Assembly: GCA_050694055.1 (NCBI GenBank) | Contig: JBOGWX010000055.1 | Span: forward strand, 1-17,148 | From: WHSV01 sp050694055 | GTDB lineage: Bacteria; Actinomycetota; CADDZG01; WHSQ01 | Length of the DNA stretch: 17,148 nt | Direction: 5' to 3' | Shown here: piece by piece, positions 1 to 7,147 of the stretch | How the letters are laid out: each line of letters begins with the position of its first letter | Numbering within the stretch: position 1 is the stretch's first letter | Position numbers and translations under genes: made by a program | The notes under the pieces: generated by a model | Seen by the model: the letters and a program-made list of their open reading frames with translations, nothing else | What the model was told of the DNA's origin: nothing | Database searches by the model: none

Positions 1-108
1 CAGGCGCACAACGACAACCCCAAGCCGTTCGTGTGGACCGCAAGCGCCGAGTCGATACTCGAGAAGGTAAAGCGTGGACGGGTGGCGCTCGCTCAAGCGT
101 CGGACTAA
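1..108 (+). CDS. IS630-family transposase, C-terminal fragment (cut by window edge)
   Basis: The first 35 codons are open in frame 1 and end at TAA. The translation contains HNDNPKPFVWT followed by a short helix ending QASD. The NPKPFVWT motif near the C-terminus is, from memory, typical of DDE transposases of the IS630 family, which cut and paste into TA dinucleotides. The catalytic residues lie to the left of the window, so I cannot say whether the enzyme is intact. It is transcribed toward the minus-strand operon end, opposite to every gene up to 14538. Confidence rests on one motif and its position right at the C-terminus. Confidence 0.8.
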   Translation, partial: QAHNDNPKPFVWTASAESILEKVKRGRVALAQASD

Positions 109-127
109 TTATGAGGCACTACACTAG
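1..127 (+). mobile_element. Right end of an IS630-like insertion sequence
   Basis: The transposase stop at 106-108 is followed within 20 bases by ATGAGGCACTACACTAG. This is the distance at which the terminal inverted repeat of an IS630 element is expected. The left end is outside the window, so the inverted match cannot be verified and the exact boundary (placed at 127) is inferred. Just to the right the sequence changes to minus-strand-type coding remnants and a hairpin. Confidence 0.6.
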
Positions 128-280
128 CCGGGAGGCTTCACCATCTCTCCCGGTGGGTCGGGTGGTGCGTCGCGCCACGCTTTGAGCACCTTTTCGACCC
201 TCCTCAGGTTCTCGCTGCGAGCCTGCCACTGCGCCGGCCACCATCACGGCACCGGCGATGAGTAGAAACCGTCCCTCTAT
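124..280 (-). pseudogene. Decayed small membrane-protein gene downstream of dtd
   Basis: Read on the minus strand, AGGAGG (a perfect ribosome-binding site) lies five bases before an ATA codon at 280-278. The frame then encodes GRFLLIAGAVMVAGAVAG, a convincing membrane segment. Around 215-245 the coding-like signal moves to the next frame. That frame reads SENLRRVEKVLKAWRDAPP and has mostly G/C third positions, ending at TAG 126-124. One inserted base would explain the shift. The start would have to be ATA or a mutated ATG. The stop falls inside the presumed insertion-sequence end, so the true C-terminus may be lost. It could be a decayed gene, a sequencing error, or coincidence. I recognise no family. 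Confidence 0.35.
128..153 (-). terminator. Hairpin at the end of the minus-strand operon
   Basis: CCGGGAG at 128-134 pairs with CTCCCGG at 147-153, giving a seven-base stem and a 12-base loop. It lies downstream of dtd and directly beside the insertion-sequence end. No U-tract follows on the minus strand, so an intrinsic terminator would be incomplete. The insertion may have replaced the tract. Confidence 0.3.
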
Positions 281-289
281 CGGATCCTC

Positions 290-739
290 CTAGAAGAGCT
301 TCGCCGAGTCGAGCAGGATCGTCACGGGGCCGTCGTTCACCAGGCTCACCTTCATATCGGCCCCGAACTCCCCCGCGGCACAGCGCGTACCCCGGGCTTC
401 GAGCGCGGCGATGACCTGCTTGTAGACCGCCTCGGCCTCGCTCCCCCGCGCGGCGTGCACGAACGACGGCCGCCGGCCCTTGCGGGCGTCCCCGTAGAGG
501 GTGAACTGGGATACGAGCAGGACCTCGCCTCCGGCGTCCTGCAGGGAGCGATTCATCTTCCCGTCGTGGTCCGTGAAGATGCGCAAGTTGCAGATCTTGT
601 CGGCCGCCCACTCGGCCTCCTGCGCGCCGTCCCCCTGGGTGATGCCGACCAGCACCATCAGACCGTGGCCGATCTCCCCCGCGACCGAGTCGGACACGCG
701 CACGCTTGCGGAGACCACCCGCTGGACCACGAGCCTCAC
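290..739 (-). CDS. dtd: D-aminoacyl-tRNA deacylase
   Basis: Cytoplasmic proofreading enzyme that removes D-amino acids (and glycine from tRNA-Ala) mischarged on tRNA. The 149-residue length is normal for the DTD family. SQFTLYGD is at 77-84. The family Gly-cisPro element is present as NDGPVT, with G137-P138, and the N-terminus MRLVVQRV is typical. The start is GTG at 739, supported by a strong GGAGGAGG four bases upstream. It is the last intact gene of the minus-strand run, 37 bases after the penicillin-binding protein stop. DTD next to rel is a common arrangement in bacteria, which supports the call. Nothing is missing in the sequence. Confidence 0.97.
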   Translation of the reverse strand: MRLVVQRVVSASVRVSDSVAGEIGHGLMVLVGITQGDGAQEAEWAADKICNLRIFTDHDGKMNRSLQDAGGEVLLVSQFTLYGDARKGRRPSFVHAARGSEAEAVYKQVIAALEARGTRCAAGEFGADMKVSLVNDGPVTILLDSAKLF

Positions 740-776
740 GGCACCTCCTCCATCCGCATCGATCGAGCCGGTGGGC

Positions 777-2525
777 TCACCGTGTCAGAGGCAGGACGCC
801 GTTGTAGATATCCCTCGCAATTGGAGCGGCCACCTGGCCTCCGACGCCTCCGTACTCCGACACGACGGCGATCGCGACCCGTGGTGCGTCGATCGGGGCA
901 AAGCTTATGAACCAGGCGTGGTTCCGGCGCTTGCCGCCGACGTCGACCTCGGCGGTGCCGGTCTTCCCGGCTATGCGCACGCCGCTGATTCGAGCGTTGG
1001 TCCCGGTGCCACCGTTCACCGCGTTCTCCATCAGCAACGACAGCTCGTGCGCGGTCGACCTTCGCAGCACCCGGGCACCTTCTTTGGGATCGGCCAGCGA
1101 GGAGCGCGGTTCCATGCGCTTACCACCGTTCGCCACCGTCGCCGCGACGGAGGCCATCTGAAGGGGCGTCGCCAGGGTCTGGGCCTGACCGATCGAGCCC
1201 CACATCAGATCCCCCGCGTCCTCGGGGAACGGGAACGACGATTCCGCCGCCTCCAGCGGCATGGCCGGCTCGGCGTTGAATCCGAACAGCTCCGCATACC
1301 TCGTCAACCGCCTGGCTCCGAGGTCCAGAGCGACCTGGGCGAACGCGGTGTTCACGCTGAAGCGCACCGCAGTGGCGAAATCGAGGCTGGGATAGGCACC
1401 CGATTCGAAGTTGCGGACGCCCTGGTACTCAGCGGGACCCGTCAATCTGGTCGACGGTTGGACGACGCCGGCGTCCAGCGCGGCACCCGCCGTCATCACC
1501 TTCATCGCCGAGCCGGGCGGATACGTTCCGGCCAGCGCGCGGTTGAACGGCTCGACTCCCGCCGAACCCACATAGCCGTTGGGATCGATCTCGTAAGAGG
1601 TGACCGCGGCGAGGACGTCACCTTTGCGCGGATCGAGCACGACGGCGCCCCCGACGGTCGACCCGAAGGCATTCGAGGTCGCCTGCTGAACCTGCATGTC
1701 GAGGGTGGCTCGTATGTTCTTAGCCGGCTTCCCTTCGGCATCGTCCAACTCGAGCAGCGGCCTTCTCTTTCTGTCCACTACTCGCAGAGCGAGGTCGGGT
1801 TCACCGGCGAGCCGCTCTTCATAGGCCCGCTCGAGCCCCGATCCCCCCACCAGGTCGCCGATCTCGTGCCCGGGCGCAGCAGCGCCGACCGTCTTGCGGG
1901 TCAGCGGCTCGAGATGACCGATCGTGCTCCCCGCGAACGATCCGAAAGAGTAGGTGCGAGAGAGCCCGTCGCCCCGTGCGATCGTCACACCGTTGCGAGC
2001 AAGGATCTTGCCCCGCTTCGGCCAGGTCGCCTCGAGATCGAGGCGCACACCTCTCTTGACCCCAGGGAACATGAGGTTATCGGGCTCGACGACCTCCCAG
2101 GCCTCCGCCTCCGGCTCGTAGACCATCTCGAACGAGCCCTCGAGTGCGACCTCATCGAACTGCTCGACGTCGTAGGCGATCTCGTAGGCCGCCTCGGTGG
2201 AGAGGTCCCCCCCGTCCTCCGCCGAGGGCGCCTCCGGCTCTTGCGTCAGCCTGACCGCGTACCCACCGGCGACGTCTCGACCGGGGGCCTTTCGGATCGC
2301 TTTCTCCAGATCGGCCGTCACCAGCGCGGACTCGTCATCCAGCAGGCCGGCTAGTGCGGCGGCGTCGCCGTCGTTGAGCGCTTCCATGAAGGACGCCGCG
2401 ACCTCGGTCGGATCCGGGATCTGCGGTTCGGCCGCGCCCCCGCCGTTGGTACATGCCGTCCCCACGCACGCGAGCAGCGTCGCAAAAGGCAGACCCCACC
2501 GGGGGGTGGGTGGGGCGAACTTCAT
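777..2525 (-). CDS. Class B penicillin-binding protein (transpeptidase), probable lipoprotein
   Basis: Cross-links peptidoglycan outside the membrane. Order: signal sequence (1-20), NTF2-like domain (about 37-150), dimerisation/linker domain (about 155-255), transpeptidase domain (about 270-580). All three catalytic motifs are visible: S339-A-M-K342, S390-V-N392 and K521-T-G-T524. The 582-residue length and NTF2-like domain match MecA/PBP2a-like class B enzymes. The N-terminus has LLAC ending at C20 and a second cysteine at C25. This suggests lipid attachment rather than the usual transmembrane anchor. The start ATG is three bases after the rel stop, with the ribosome-binding site inside the end of rel, so the two are probably co-transcribed. 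A penicillin-binding protein directly after rel is not part of the mycobacterial layout I remember. Confidence 0.93.
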   Translation of the reverse strand: MKFAPPTPRWGLPFATLLACVGTACTNGGGAAEPQIPDPTEVAASFMEALNDGDAAALAGLLDDESALVTADLEKAIRKAPGRDVAGGYAVRLTQEPEAPSAEDGGDLSTEAAYEIAYDVEQFDEVALEGSFEMVYEPEAEAWEVVEPDNLMFPGVKRGVRLDLEATWPKRGKILARNGVTIARGDGLSRTYSFGSFAGSTIGHLEPLTRKTVGAAAPGHEIGDLVGGSGLERAYEERLAGEPDLALRVVDRKRRPLLELDDAEGKPAKNIRATLDMQVQQATSNAFGSTVGGAVVLDPRKGDVLAAVTSYEIDPNGYVGSAGVEPFNRALAGTYPPGSAMKVMTAGAALDAGVVQPSTRLTGPAEYQGVRNFESGAYPSLDFATAVRFSVNTAFAQVALDLGARRLTRYAELFGFNAEPAMPLEAAESSFPFPEDAGDLMWGSIGQAQTLATPLQMASVAATVANGGKRMEPRSSLADPKEGARVLRRSTAHELSLLMENAVNGGTGTNARISGVRIAGKTGTAEVDVGGKRRNHAWFISFAPIDAPRVAIAVVSEYGGVGGQVAAPIARDIYNGVLPLTR

Positions 2526-2528
2526 CCC

Positions 2529-4835
2529 TTAGCCCCTGGCCGCAGAGGGGACGACTCGGTAGGCGTCGAATACGGAGTCGACGCTCTTGACGCTGGTGAT
2601 GACGTGCTCCAGATGACTCGGGTCTCCGAGCTCGAAGGTGAACGAGAGCGCCGCGACGCCGTCGCGCCCCGTGCGGGTAGCCGACGACAGGATGTGAAGC
2701 CCTTGGTCGGAGATCGCGGCCGTCACGTCACGGAGCAGCTTGGCCCTGTCGAGTGCCTCGATCTGAATGGTCGCAATGAAGGTGCCGAGCTGCTGGCTGT
2801 CCCACCACACCTCGATCATCCGACCTTCTTCGTTGGTGGCCTGCAATGCCATCGCGTTCGGGCAGTCGAAACGATGCACGGACACGCCCCGCCCGCGCGT
2901 GAGAAAGCCGACGATCTGATCCCCGGGCACGGGGGTGCAGCAACGGGCGAGCCGCACGAGCAGGTCGTCGTGACCTTCGACGATGACGCCTTTGCCTCGG
3001 CCCTTTCGCTGACGTAACCGGCGAGGTGGCGCCGAGGGAAAATCGGCGTCCTCTTCCTCCTCCTGCCTGGTCTCGGGTTCGAACAGGCGGATGACCCGCG
3101 AGGTCACCGACTGCGTCGACAGGCGGCCCTCTCCGATCGCTACGTGCATCCCGTCGAGGTCGGGGTAATGGAGCTCCTCGGCGATCGTCCCGAGGACCTC
3201 GCCCTTCGAGATCTTGTCGACCGGAAGGCCCTGCTTGCGCATCGCCTGCATCAGAGCGTCGCGTCCCTGTGCGAGCGCGTCCTCCCGGCGCTCGCGCGCG
3301 AACCACTGCCGGATCTTGTTTCGTGCACGCGGTGTCTTGACGATGCCCAGCCAGTCGCGCGAGGGTCGAGCCGGTCCCTTGCTGGTGATGATGTCGACGG
3401 AGTCACCGCTCTTCAGTTCATGATTCAGCGCGACGAGCTTGCCGTTGACGCGCGCTCCCACGGTTCGATGGCCGACCTCGGTGTGAATCGTGTAGGCGAA
3501 ATCGAGGGGCGTAGCGCCCCTGCTCATGTCGATGACGTCGCCCTTCGGAGTGAACACGAAAACCTCGTCCGAGTAGAGGTCGATCTTGAGGGACTCCATG
3601 AACTCGCGTGGGTCCGCGGACTCTCGTTGCCAGTCCATGACCCGCTGAAGCCAGGCGATCTCCTCCTCTCGCATCTTGCCCTTCTGCTGCTCCTTGTAGA
3701 GCCAGTGCGCCGCGATCCCGAATTCGGCCGCCTTGTGCATCTCGTGGGTGCGGATCTGAATCTCGATCGGTCGCCCGGTCGAGCCCATGACCGTGGTGTG
3801 AAGCGATTGGTACATGTTGAACTTGGGCATTGCGATGTAGTCCTTGAAGCGCCCCGGCAGCGGGGTGAACAGTGTGTGGATCGCCCCCAGCGCCGCATAG
3901 CAATCCTTGACGTTGTCCACGACCACCCGGATGCCCAAGAGGTCGAAGATCTCGTCGAACTGTTTACCGCGCACCATCAACTTCTCGTAGATCGAGTAGA
4001 GATGCTTTGGCCGGCCCGAGACCTCGGAGCGGATCTTGACCTCTCGGAGCTTCTTCTCGATCGACTGTGCGACCTCCTCGAGGAGCAGCTCGCCCTGTGG
4101 TTCGCGTTGCTGGACGAGTGAGGAGATCTCCTCGAATCGCTTTGGGTGCATGGTCGCAAAAGCCAGGTCCTCGAGCTCCCACTTGATCGCGTACATGCCG
4201 AGACGATGAGCCAGCGGTGCGTACACCTCGAGCGTCTCGATCGAGATAACCTCTCGCTTCTCCGGCCTTAGAGGGGCGAGCGTCCGCATGTTGTGCAACC
4301 GGTCGGCGAGCTTGATCAACAGCACGCGGATGTCGCGCGCGGTTGCGATAATCATCTTGCGGATGTTCTCGGCCCGGGTTTGTTCCTTCGATCTAAACCG
4401 GATCTTGTCCAGCTTCGTGAGCCCGTCGATGAGGCTCGCCACGTCGAAACCCATGGATGCTTCGACCTGAACGAGCGTCAGATCGGTGTCCTCGACCGCG
4501 TCGTGCAGCAGCGCCGCCGCGATCGACGTCTCGTCTAGTCCAAGCTGGGCAACGATGAGGGCCACCCCGAGAGGGTGCGTGATGAAGGGGTCACCGGACT
4601 TACGTGTCTGGCCCTTGTGGCATTCCTCGGCGAGGAGATAGGCGCGCTCGATGGACTTGACGTCCGCCTTAGGGCGCCGCTTGCGCACCTCTTTGATGAG
4701 ATTGTCTAGGGCCGGGTCCAGCGGCTGGCGCGCCGGCCTTACCTTTTTCAGCACGGCTTTGACACCCCTGGTCTGAGAGTCCGGGGAGGTTGAGGGAGCT
4801 TGCTCCGCCTGAGTGTGCTCTGGAATCGAGCCCAT
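2529..4835 (-). CDS. rel: Bifunctional (p)ppGpp synthetase/hydrolase, Rel/RSH family
   Basis: Makes and degrades the stringent-response alarmones in the cytoplasm, at the ribosome. With ATG at 4835 the protein has 768 residues. The hydrolase domain keeps THP (H87), HDAVED (H111-D112) and KLADRLHN (D178), so hydrolysis is probably active. The synthetase domain has RFKD at 329-332, the basic RxKD signature of bifunctional enzymes rather than the ExDD of E. coli RelA. It is followed by MPKFNMYQSLHTT. A TGS domain lies at about 425-485, the conserved ARCCTPVPGD at 630-639, and an ACT domain at the C-terminus. An upstream ATG at 4958 is open, but the extra 41 residues look non-conserved and read through three hairpins, so I reject it. 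No Shine-Dalgarno precedes 4835. Confidence 0.96.
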   Translation of the reverse strand: MGSIPEHTQAEQAPSTSPDSQTRGVKAVLKKVRPARQPLDPALDNLIKEVRKRRPKADVKSIERAYLLAEECHKGQTRKSGDPFITHPLGVALIVAQLGLDETSIAAALLHDAVEDTDLTLVQVEASMGFDVASLIDGLTKLDKIRFRSKEQTRAENIRKMIIATARDIRVLLIKLADRLHNMRTLAPLRPEKREVISIETLEVYAPLAHRLGMYAIKWELEDLAFATMHPKRFEEISSLVQQREPQGELLLEEVAQSIEKKLREVKIRSEVSGRPKHLYSIYEKLMVRGKQFDEIFDLLGIRVVVDNVKDCYAALGAIHTLFTPLPGRFKDYIAMPKFNMYQSLHTTVMGSTGRPIEIQIRTHEMHKAAEFGIAAHWLYKEQQKGKMREEEIAWLQRVMDWQRESADPREFMESLKIDLYSDEVFVFTPKGDVIDMSRGATPLDFAYTIHTEVGHRTVGARVNGKLVALNHELKSGDSVDIITSKGPARPSRDWLGIVKTPRARNKIRQWFARERREDALAQGRDALMQAMRKQGLPVDKISKGEVLGTIAEELHYPDLDGMHVAIGEGRLSTQSVTSRVIRLFEPETRQEEEEDADFPSAPPRRLRQRKGRGKGVIVEGHDDLLVRLARCCTPVPGDQIVGFLTRGRGVSVHRFDCPNAMALQATNEEGRMIEVWWDSQQLGTFIATIQIEALDRAKLLRDVTAAISDQGLHILSSATRTGRDGVAALSFTFELGDPSHLEHVITSVKSVDSVFDAYRVVPSAARG

Positions 4836-4840
4836 GAGCC

Positions 4841-4846
4841 ATTCTA
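4841..4846 (-). promoter_or_regulatory. Possible -10 box for a leaderless rel transcript
   Basis: The minus strand reads TAGAAT, then five bases, then the rel ATG. TANNNT placed five to nine bases before a start codon that lacks a ribosome-binding site is the usual layout of leaderless actinobacterial promoters. No good -35 hexamer is visible. This would give rel its own transcription in addition to read-through from apt. Confidence 0.4.
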
Positions 4847-4894
4847 CGTTGGCGGTAAGCGAAAAGGACCCCTTTGAGCATCCTGCGAAAGAAG

Positions 4895-4970
4895 CGATCG
4901 TCTCGACGATCGCGGGCATTACCCGACGCCGCCGGGACGGCGGCGAGAGTGGAGCCACCCCTCGGGTGGC
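4895..4970. repeat. Cluster of three hairpins between the DUF7662-like gene and rel
   Basis: Three perfect inverted repeats lie side by side. They are CGATCGTC/GACGATCG at 4895-4902 and 4905-4912, GCCGCCG/CGGCGGC at 4928-4934 and 4938-4944 (three-base loop), and GCCACCC/GGGTGGC at 4954-4960 and 4964-4970 (three-base loop). On the minus strand the first is followed by CTTCTTT, a weak U-tract. The cluster could end transcription from the genes to the right, or process the message before rel. I see no gene in 4836-4994. Confidence 0.5.
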
Positions 4971-4994
4971 GCAACATGAGGGAAGCGAAAGGGG

Positions 4995-5279
4995 CTACTG
5001 GGATGGGCGTTCGCGGGCGAAGACGACCACCTCGTCGCCTCTGCTCATGTCGTCGACGATCCATCCGGCGGTGAGCCATGCGCGCGCGTGCATTCTGCGA
5101 TCGTCGTTGCGCCACCAGGACGGGTACCGAGCGTTCGTGGGGAGGCTCTCGCCGATGACGTCCTCGATCTCGCCGACGCTCATCTCCAAACGCTCAACGC
5201 TCGTGGGCTGGTCCGCGAGGTACGCGGCCAGCCTGATGTACTTGAGCGAACGTCTCGTCTGGGCCCGGCTTTCGTGCAC
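4995..5279 (-). CDS. Small DUF7662-like protein of unknown function
   Basis: This 94-residue frame has a helical N-terminal half (YIRLAAYLADQP, then an EIEDVIG segment). Its second half contains YPSWWRNDD (52-60), ARAWLTAGW (65-73) and a final EVVVFARE strand. The pattern of short acidic EIE..IG, LP..A, WW.ND, ARAWL.AGW and V.F matches, from memory, a widespread small-domain family labelled DUF7662. Its biochemical role is unknown to me. The start is taken as GTG at 5279. No Shine-Dalgarno is seen, but a TANNNT box lies nine bases upstream. It sits between apt and rel, where the reference order has nothing similar, so it is probably an accessory insertion. The conserved tryptophan motif argues that it is a real gene. 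Confidence 0.75.
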   Translation of the reverse strand: MHESRAQTRRSLKYIRLAAYLADQPTSVERLEMSVGEIEDVIGESLPTNARYPSWWRNDDRRMHARAWLTAGWIVDDMSRGDEVVVFARERPSQ

Positions 5280-5288
5280 GTTGGCGCA

Positions 5289-5294
5289 ACACTA
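5289..5294 (-). promoter_or_regulatory. Possible -10 box for the DUF7662-like gene
   Basis: The minus strand reads TAGTGT nine bases before the GTG at 5279. No ribosome-binding site or clear -35 is present. Weak evidence alone, but the same layout occurs before rel and the MFS gene. Confidence 0.25.
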
Positions 5295-5345
5295 TGGAGC
5301 GGCCGATCACGCCGACAGGGGGAACGTCGAAATGGGGTTTTTGTT

Positions 5346-5876
5346 CTAATAGGCGATGAGGCTGAAGAACTCGTAACCGTCGAGCTTGGCGCGGCCCCCT
5401 AGAAAGGCCAGCTCCATGATGGTGGCGATCCCGGCCACCTTCCCCCCGCAGCGCTCGGTCAGCTCGGCGGTCGCCTTGGCCGTGCCGCCCGTGGCGAGCA
5501 CGTCGTCGACGATCAGGATGCGCTCGCCGGCGCCGATGGCGTCGCGATGAATCTCGAGGTGGTCGTATCCGTACTCGAGCTCGTACTGCTGGCTCTCGAC
5601 CGTGAAGGGAAGCTTCCCCTTCTTGCGAACCGGAATGAGACCCGCCGTGAAGCGGTACGCCAGCGGGGCGGCGACGATGAAGCCACGCGCCTCGATTCCG
5701 AGCACCTTGTCGATCTCGTCGCGATCGAAGTGGTGCGCCACCGCATCGATCGTGTAGCTAAAGGCCTTCTTGTGCGCCAGAAGTGGCGTGATGTCCTTGA
5801 AGACCACGCCCTCCTTCGGAAAATCGGGGATGTCCCTGATGTGATCCTTGAGCCACTCGTGCTGAGAGTCGGCCAT
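5346..5876 (-). CDS. apt: Adenine phosphoribosyltransferase
   Basis: Converts adenine and PRPP to AMP in purine salvage, in the cytoplasm. The 176-residue length is standard. The N-terminus IRDIPDFPKEGVVFKDITPLL is diagnostic for APRT. The PRPP-binding loop is VDDVLATGGTA at 123-133, and GIEARGFI lies at 60-67. The start ATG at 5876 is 15 bases after the HD gene stop, with a GAAGGG ribosome-binding site, so the two are likely in one transcript. In mycobacteria apt lies between secF and relA, and the position here relative to rel is kept. Confidence 0.97.
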   Translation of the reverse strand: MADSQHEWLKDHIRDIPDFPKEGVVFKDITPLLAHKKAFSYTIDAVAHHFDRDEIDKVLGIEARGFIVAAPLAYRFTAGLIPVRKKGKLPFTVESQQYELEYGYDHLEIHRDAIGAGERILIVDDVLATGGTAKATAELTERCGGKVAGIATIMELAFLGGRAKLDGYEFFSLIAY

Positions 5877-5891
5877 CTCGTGAGGTCCCTT

Positions 5892-6683
5892 CTAGAGCAG
5901 CTTCGTGCCGTTGATGTCGATCTTGAACTCGCACTCGAGGTGTTCCGCCGCGCGCTTGCACATGATCATGCGCGACAAGAAGATCTCGAAGTACTCCATC
6001 ACCCCCGCGAGCTCGGTGTCGATGCCGAGCTCCAGCGTCAAGGTACGCGCTTCGTCGTCGACGCGCAAAAAAGAGCGCTCCACCGCGTAGTTCACCCGGT
6101 CGTGGATGTCGAAGAGGGTGGGATCCTTGACCCTCACCCGCGAACGGTGCACGTCCGATTTGTCGGCCACGATCAGCGCCGCTCCCACCGGATTGACGGG
6201 ACTGCCGAACTCCTCTTCGTGGTTGCCGATCGCCCCGAGGATGATGCCGATCTCCTTGTAGGACATCCCGATCTCTCTGAGGATGTCGTACGTCAGCACC
6301 GAACCGGTCTGGCTGTGCATCGAACGGCACACGAAGTTGCCCATGTCGTGCAGGTAGCCCGCGATGGCCCCCAACTCCGAGATGCGCTCTTCGTACCCGA
6401 GCCGGTGCAGCACGTTGTAGGAGATCTTGCTGACCAGTCCCGCGTGGCGAAAACCGTGTTCGGTGTAGCCGATCTCACCGAGATAACGGTCGGCGAGGGA
6501 GATGAAGGTCTGAACTCCCTCGTGCTCCGAGACCTCGGCGATGGTGATCCCCGAGGAGGGCTCGGGCGAGACCGGCTCGCCTTCGGGGGCCGCGGTCGCG
6601 GCCTCCTTAGGGGTCCGGCTTAGTTCCTCGGCGTGCCGGCCGACGGTCGCGTCAACCGATTCGGCTTCGGCCGAATGGTCCAT
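5892..6683 (-). CDS. HD-domain metal-dependent phosphohydrolase in the secDF position
   Basis: The family hydrolyses phosphate esters or nucleotides at a metal site, but the substrate of this branch is unknown to me. The 263-residue protein starts with a polar, probably disordered 45-residue segment. The HD domain follows: EHGFRH (H80), GYLHDMGN (H112-D113), GNHEEE (H154) and VADKSDVHR (D174). All expected metal ligands are there. There are no membrane segments, so it should be cytoplasmic. The C-terminal part (about 205-263) has a beta-rich stretch, a helix and the tail CEFKIDINGTKLL. The start ATG at 6683 has AGGGA eight bases upstream. It lies 32 bases after yajC and 15 before apt, so one operon. 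The related order I remember has secD-secF here. Confidence 0.88.
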   Translation of the reverse strand: MDHSAEAESVDATVGRHAEELSRTPKEAATAAPEGEPVSPEPSSGITIAEVSEHEGVQTFISLADRYLGEIGYTEHGFRHAGLVSKISYNVLHRLGYEERISELGAIAGYLHDMGNFVCRSMHSQTGSVLTYDILREIGMSYKEIGIILGAIGNHEEEFGSPVNPVGAALIVADKSDVHRSRVRVKDPTLFDIHDRVNYAVERSFLRVDDEARTLTLELGIDTELAGVMEYFEIFLSRMIMCKRAAEHLECEFKIDINGTKLL

Positions 6684-6715
6684 GCTTAGTCCCTCGCGAC
6701 CCCGGCGCGCGTCAT

Positions 6716-7018
6716 CTACTCGTCCTCCGAGGTGGCGCCGATCTCCTCTTCCTCGTCCTCGGTCACCTTGCGGGCGATCGCCGACTTCACGAAACGAAGC
6801 TTCGTGCCCGGAGCTGCCTCGATTTCGAAGTCGTCTTCTCCGACGCGGATCACCCGGCCGTGCAGGCCACCTATGGTGACCACCTCATCGCCGACGTCCA
6901 CGCTTGCGATCAGGTTGCGGTGTTGCTCGGCTCGCTTCTTCTGCGGGCGAATGAGCATGAAGTAGAAGACTCCGATCAGGAGTCCGATGAACAGAAGTTG
7001 TGGTGCTGCTTGCTCCAC
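6716..7018 (-). CDS. yajC: Preprotein translocase subunit YajC
   Basis: Small single-span inner-membrane protein that associates with SecDF and SecYEG. The 100 residues comprise one N-terminal membrane helix (about 6-24, FIGLLIGVFYFMLIRPQKK) and the conserved IRPQKKR motif. A small beta domain follows with VDVGDEVVTIGGLHGRV, and then a very acidic tail. The start is GTG at 7018, with AAGGA about 11 bases upstream. Its usual partners secD and secF are not downstream and are nowhere in this window, so if they exist they are encoded elsewhere. Confidence 0.95.
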   Translation of the reverse strand: MEQAAPQLLFIGLLIGVFYFMLIRPQKKRAEQHRNLIASVDVGDEVVTIGGLHGRVIRVGEDDFEIEAAPGTKLRFVKSAIARKVTEDEEEEIGATSEDE

Positions 7019-7092
7019 TGTGAGTCACGTCCTTCGTAAGAGAAGCGTCGGTCCGTTCACGGTAGCCCCAGCGGGAACCTACGCGCGAATGA

Positions 7093-7110
7093 AGCCGCGG
7101 GAGGGCGGCT
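7093..7110 (-). terminator. Hairpin between ruvB and yajC
   Basis: AGCCGC at 7093-7098 pairs with GCGGCT at 7105-7110 around a six-base loop. On the minus strand it is followed by TCATTC, a poor U-tract. The 129-base gap (7019-7147) is the widest between ruvC and the HD gene, so partial termination after ruvCAB is possible. Otherwise I see nothing in the gap. Confidence 0.3.
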
Positions 7111-7147
7111 CCGGGGAGATCCTACCCCCCGCTCGCACGCCGGGGCA

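Noticed and set aside
501..2354. 617-codon open frame on the plus strand
   Set aside because: It is antisense to dtd and the penicillin-binding protein, both with complete family motifs. The composition is Arg/Gly/Pro-rich, as expected from the complement of high-GC coding DNA.
3144..4121. 325-codon plus-strand open frame
   Set aside because: Antisense to the synthetase/TGS part of rel, with no recognisable domain.
5547..6623. 358-codon plus-strand open frame
   Set aside because: Antisense to apt and the HD gene. The translation is a low-complexity V/L/D/H shadow.
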